A DNA stretch of 51,398 bases from Chlorokybus atmophyticus (taxonomy: Eukaryota > Streptophyta > Chlorokybophyceae > Chlorokybales > Chlorokybaceae): contig RHPI01003599.1 in NCBI GenBank assembly GCA_009103225.1, positions 435,075 through 486,472 on the forward strand. Reading direction: 5' to 3'. How positions within the stretch are numbered: the first letter of the stretch is position 1; each line of letters opens with the position of its first letter. Below, one piece after another: positions 47,035 through 51,398 of this stretch. Under the pieces are notes generated by a model, which was not told where the DNA came from, searched no databases, and worked only from the letters and a program-made list of their open reading frames with translations. The position numbers were made by a program, and so were the translations under genes.

Positions 47035-48545
47035 GCGAGTACGGTTTCCCGTATCGGCCGACAAAATATTGGCAACGGCCGTGCACCTGAGAATACTTAG
47101 CTGCACGGCCGTGGCTCAGTCCACCTGTAATCTCGATACAGGGACCTGATGTAATGGCCGTCACCATCAATCGACGGCCGTTTTATAAAGGGACTGACTT
47201 AGACTGACAGGTACCTGTTAAATACTCATCAGTCAAGCAAAGGGGACTTGACCTAACTAACCGGTACCTAACAGTTAGGACTGTCCCTCAAAGGTGCCTA
47301 ACTATCAGGTACCTTTGGGGTACCTGATGGTACTTTCAAGATACCTGACGTTAATGTCCCCAGTACCTACCGGTACCGTTTAGTCATGAGCAGGTGCTGC
47401 ATGCATGTGATTGACGTCAACTGTGAAAGAGAGAGAGACGGCGAGTCACGAGCTTGACTGATCCACAAAATAGAAATAGCAATAAATCACATTACAACAT
47501 GTTGCTACGCTACAATGTAAACTACATTAAGCTACTACTATTACTACTACTACCCCCATACTCTACCCTTATACTTAGCAGCCGCTTCGCCGCTCCTCCT
47601 CCTCCGCCGCCGCCTCGGCGCTTCTAATCCGCTTGGCCTGGGCGGCAAGGGCGTAAACACAACGGCATCATACACCATGACACATATTAACAAACTCACC
47701 TACCATACCATTGCCGCCGCCGCCGCCTTAGACTGGCTTAGCCTAGCCTGGCCTGCAAGAAGGGCGGTTGGGTTGCGCTGTTGCACTTAACATGACATTG
47801 TGCATACAACTCAACTACTCTATGTACACACATATTGATAAACTCACCAACTGCCGCTGCCGTCGTCGCCGCCGCCACACAACTGTCCTCGAACATGAAG
47901 CCGTTCAGCGCTGCTGCGTTTCAAACGCCCACCGGCATCAAGTTTAATGGTATGATCCTACCATCAAAATAGTACGACGGCTTAATTGTACAATCAAAAG
48001 ATGAAAACCGTAGATGATACTTTGATGAAATTGTTGTACCATCGCAATGGTACCATTGTTTCATTAAGTGTGCCGAGTATAACTAACCGGACTGATAGAT
48101 ACTCGCCGCCATTGCTCGTCACTCTTAGGAGACTTAGTTGGAATTGAGTGAACTTGCTTGCCAATGTAGATTAGTCGCCGCCGCGGCTTATGTACGGCCG
48201 AAGGGCCGGCCGCGGGTCAACTCTGACTCATTAGTATCGACCGTCGCCATTAGGGGCTTGAACATACATTGGAACGCCATAACAGGTAGGTCGCCGTTAC
48301 GGAAGCTGTATGACCGACGGTCGGCCGTCAAAATAGATTGCTGTCATGTCATCACCGGTAGGCAACAGTCCACTGTACTGTACGATAGGCGGTTGGCAAT
48401 TAAGTAGGGTCCATAACATGCACCGGTAGTTCATTCAGTCCCTTTATGGTCCAAGTTGTTACGTCCGCTAGGGTCAGATATGGTCAGTCACCTGACCATC
48501 CCTCAATCTCTTATTAGTCATCGTGTAAAATTTGTGACGAAGCAG
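47035..48545. repeat. Repeat module Q, first copy
   Basis: About 1.5 kb of non-coding sequence homologous to 49270-50785. Shared landmarks in order: CGGCCG-rich start with ATCTCGATACAG, AAAGGGACT, a cluster of GGTACC palindromes (47210, 47263, 47308, 47319, 47372), TACTACTACTACCCC, GCCGCCGCC runs, CCTGGCCT, hairpins around ATGGTACCAT, then GTCCCTTTATGGTCC and GTGTAAAATTTGTGACG. No open frame of note. Confidence 0.8.
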
Positions 48546-49269
48546 CTATGGCTCATTCACACAATGCTCACTTACTTGTGACACACGCTCGTCAACAGAA
48601 TGTCAAGCAGTTTTGGTGCTGGGTTGGCACAGGCGCCTCCTGGTTGCCGCCAGCCAGCGCAACTAAGGCAGCACTCATCGCTTTGCAAGCTCGCCATCAC
48701 GTCTCAGCTGATGCAGTAAACACAAAGGCTGCTGGCAGGCTTGCCAGTTGCAACCATGGACGGGACCATTTTAAAATCTCGCCCACCCTATTTACCTCCC
48801 CCTTTGCATTCATTCCGCCCTACTACAAACCACATAGCATGCCTGACTCAAGGCAACCGCCTTTTCCTACAACTCATTAACATCATTCCCTTAAATAAAG
48901 CTAGCTGGGCGGTGAATGCCTAATCATACACGACAAGACAAGTTCCCACGCATTGTCACGAGAGTTGGGTATTGGCAGCATTGAAGCAAACATGTCTGCC
49001 TGCTGCGGATAGCACAAAATAGGCGGCAAGAAACCAATCAACGCCTTAAGCGACGCCCTTGCCGCTTACTACTGCTAGCCATCCCCTCATCTGCTGCGTG
49101 GCCAGGTCTGGCTAGATAAGCAGCAACCTGCTTGCAGTGCAAGGCTGCAGAAGCAAGGCTGTCGTCTGTAAGGAATGATTAGCCTTCGCCTTCTCCTTCT
49201 CCTTTACCACCACCGCCGCCGTTGTCAACGCCGCCGCCTAGTCAAACATTGCCAATGGCAGCCAGGACA
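48546..49269. repeat. Interval with repeat module P, second copy
   Basis: 48950-49260 matches module P at 45000-45510 (AAGAAACCAATCAACGCC at 49028; GGCCAGGTCTGGCTAGATAAG; CCTTCTCCTTCTCCT) and lies between the two Q copies. 48548-48880 is a 110-residue plus-strand frame without family signature; it is not called as a gene. Confidence 0.6.
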
Positions 49270-50785
49270 ATGTCGCAAAATGTTACCCCTGACGGCCGAT
49301 TAAATATCTGCAACGGTTGTAGGATACTCAGTCAGACTGTCGCTGTTCAGTGTGCCGGCGATCTCGATACAGAAGCCTAACGGCCGTTATCATCAGTCGA
49401 CGACCGTCTGCATAAAGGGACTAACTGACTGGTACCTATAAATATACCCATAAGTCAAGAAAAAGGGACTTAACCTACCTGACAAGTAACTAATCGGTAC
49501 CTAATAGTAAGGTACCGGCGACTGTAAAATAACTCATTGTAACTGACAGGTACCTTTTGGTACCTGCCGTTATTGAAGGGTACCTGAATAAGTACATGTT
49601 GGGTACCGTTTAATCATGATTAGATACCTCACGTGAGTGATGTCAACAATGATAAACTAATCATAAAATAATATATTGCATGTGTTGCAATTCATACTAG
49701 TACCATGCTACAACATGAACTACTGTGAGCGCCTACTACTGCTGCTGCTACTACTACTACTACCCCAATCGAAGGCCTTATACTAAGCCGCCGCTCCTGT
49801 ACTCCACCTCCGCCGCCGCTCCTTGTCCACCGCCGCTCCTGCAAGCACAAGTCAATCACACCAGCGCCATCAACAGCAACATACACACCTATGCTCACAG
49901 TGTGACAACTTACATAAACATTTTGTTGCTTGCCATATACCACCGCCGCCACCTGGCCTGGCCTAGCCTAGCCTAGCCTGGCCTGGCCTAGCCGCCCAAT
50001 GATCAGAAGGGCGGTTAGGCTGCATGCGCTGTTGCGCACAACACAACGTTATAGCACCAAGCAAATTTGCTACTGTTAGCCGTTACCGCCGCCGCCGCTG
50101 CACAACTCAACTGTTCAACTTGCTTGAAGTCGTTGAGCGTTTGAACCTTGAGCAACCCAAGTGATTCATACGCGTTGTCACAATGGCACCATCGTACCAT
50201 GAAAATGGTACCATGGTGCTATTGTAGTAAGGGATTTTCGTACCATTTGTGGTACGATAGTTGCATGCACCATTGTTCCGCATTGCTTGCCGGCAATAAA
50301 AGACGGGCGGTCAATTAATTGTCATAGTCGGTAGGTTGCCGCCGCACTAATAAACGATCGGTGGTTTGCCGTCACTTATCGACAAGCGGGCAAGTCACGG
50401 AATACGGGCTGACAGTGACTGACCATAGTAGGCAAGCCGCACATATGGTCAGATGGTTATGATACGACCGACGGCCGACCGTCTCAAAAAATGACCAAAA
50501 GGTGACTGTTTGCTATGCTATATAGGTCGCTATCGAGCAAAATAGACGGCCGGCGATCGGCCGTCACTTGAAGATGCGGTGACGTCACGTTCTACTCATC
50601 GTAGGCAGGCTCTATTCGCGTGTAGCTATCGGCCGGCCGCTGGCCGTGATTAAATGTTGCTGAGTAGCAGCGGCCGTTCTATAAGTCCCTTCATGGACCA
50701 TTCCGTTAGGTCAGGCAGGGTTAGGTACCCGTCAATCCCTCGGTCCCTAGACAGTCACTGTGTAAAATTGCGATGAAGCTGTGTG
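49270..50785. repeat. Repeat module Q, second copy
   Basis: Second copy of the 1.5-kb module, about 2.2 kb after the first and substantially diverged. It keeps the order of landmarks: ATCTCGATACAG, GGTACC cluster (49500-49610), TACTACTACTACTACC, CGCCGCTCCTG runs, a GGCCTAGCCT array at 49965-49990, ATGGTACCATGGTG hairpins near 50180-50250 and the GTGTAAAATTGCGATGAAGC end. Confidence 0.8.
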
Positions 50786-51398
50786 TTGCGGCGGGGCGGC
50801 GGGGTTGCTACCGTTGTAGTTGCGGGAGGAGGCTGCGGCGTTGCGGGAGTTCTCTAAGCTCCACCTGCTTGTGCTTAATTCATCCTGCTTCTCGTGCTGA
50901 TAGGCGCCGGCCGGATGATCATCGTCGATGTGGCCGCCATCATGTGTGTAAGCAACTGTGCGAGGCCAACCACCGCTAGCGGTAAAGACTTTGTTTGCAT
51001 TGATGTGTGGATTGCTGATGTTGTAGGCTTGCATGTAGGTCTTAGCCCCGTAGCTCACTGTGTAGGTAAGTTTTCACCTAATGCTACACGCTTGCATGTT
51101 AATGTGATAGAGGGTTGATGTTCTCCATAACAACTTGCTCATCTTGGCGCATGCTTCGGTGAGGCCGTTGTTGCATTTGCTCATGCATTAAGCACCCGCA
51201 ATAGTGCACACGATACTCACAAACCCAAGCACAACCGGCAGCAGGTAAAGTTATAGCAGTTAAGCACTTCAGCTAGTGAAGTAACAGGATGCTACGAGAT
51301 ATTATGCACACGATCTGTAACAGTCAAGGCCAAATTCTGTGATTTTCATGGCCGTTTTAGGCCTTATTTGTAAGGTACATGTTTTTAATGACTTGTGG
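50786..51398. repeat. Repeat module P, third copy, and window end
   Basis: 50786-51010 matches the end of module P (GTAAGCAACTGTGCGAGGCC at 50947, then accACCGC and AAAGACT). 51010-51398 shows no gene and no recognised repeat. The P-Q series probably continues beyond the window. Confidence 0.55.

Noticed and set aside
47035-50785. LTR retrotransposon pair formed by the two Q modules
   Set aside because: Copies are too diverged, with no polypurine tract, primer-binding site, reverse transcriptase or terminal TG/CA; the sequence between them is module P, not gag-pol.

Overview
This is a nuclear window from a eukaryote. All eleven confidently read genes are split by spliceosomal introns with clear donor and acceptor sites, and several encode strictly eukaryotic proteins: CCT4, ZPR1, SPT4, a C-4 methylsterol oxidase and DAW1/ODA16. 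The last is an outer-arm-dynein assembly factor, so the organism very probably builds motile flagella. A flagellated alga or similar protist fits. The sequence does not fix the lineage.

The left two thirds (about 1-33 kb) is gene-dense and almost perfectly strand-alternating. In order: CCT4 (-, 5' part only), glutaredoxin (+), an atypical SDR (-), a classical SDR (+), ZPR1 (+), C-4 sterol methyl oxidase (-), a double cyclic-nucleotide-binding protein (+), DAW1 (-), a TauD-like Fe(II)/2-oxoglutarate oxygenase (+), a secreted EGF plus five-bladed-propeller glycosidase-like protein (-) and SPT4 (+). I rebuilt exon by exon from splice sites, frame and family conservation. About 65 introns result, of which five use GC-AG borders. 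Five head-to-head pairs share short upstream regions; some of these carry inverted repeats and GGCCT-rich tracts. Housekeeping functions dominate (chaperonin, redox, transcription elongation, sterol synthesis). The cyclic-nucleotide protein and DAW1 sit tail to tail about 90 bp apart and may both serve the cilium.

The right third (about 33.6-51.4 kb) is a different landscape. It holds five copies of one F-box protein family: one intact, four broken by frameshifts or stops. They lie in duplicated and inverted blocks with shared flanks, perfect palindromes (one of 67 bp) and direct repeats. From about 45 kb a long composite repeat, about 2.2 kb per period and without credible genes, fills the rest; it is rich in GGTACC and CGGCCG palindromes.

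Low-complexity sequence is extreme: a 606-bp CT tract and a 304-bp poly-G tract holding an N. A second N, at 43350, lies between two identical 162-bp segments and looks like an unmerged contig overlap. No tRNA, rRNA, CRISPR array or intact transposon was found by eye.
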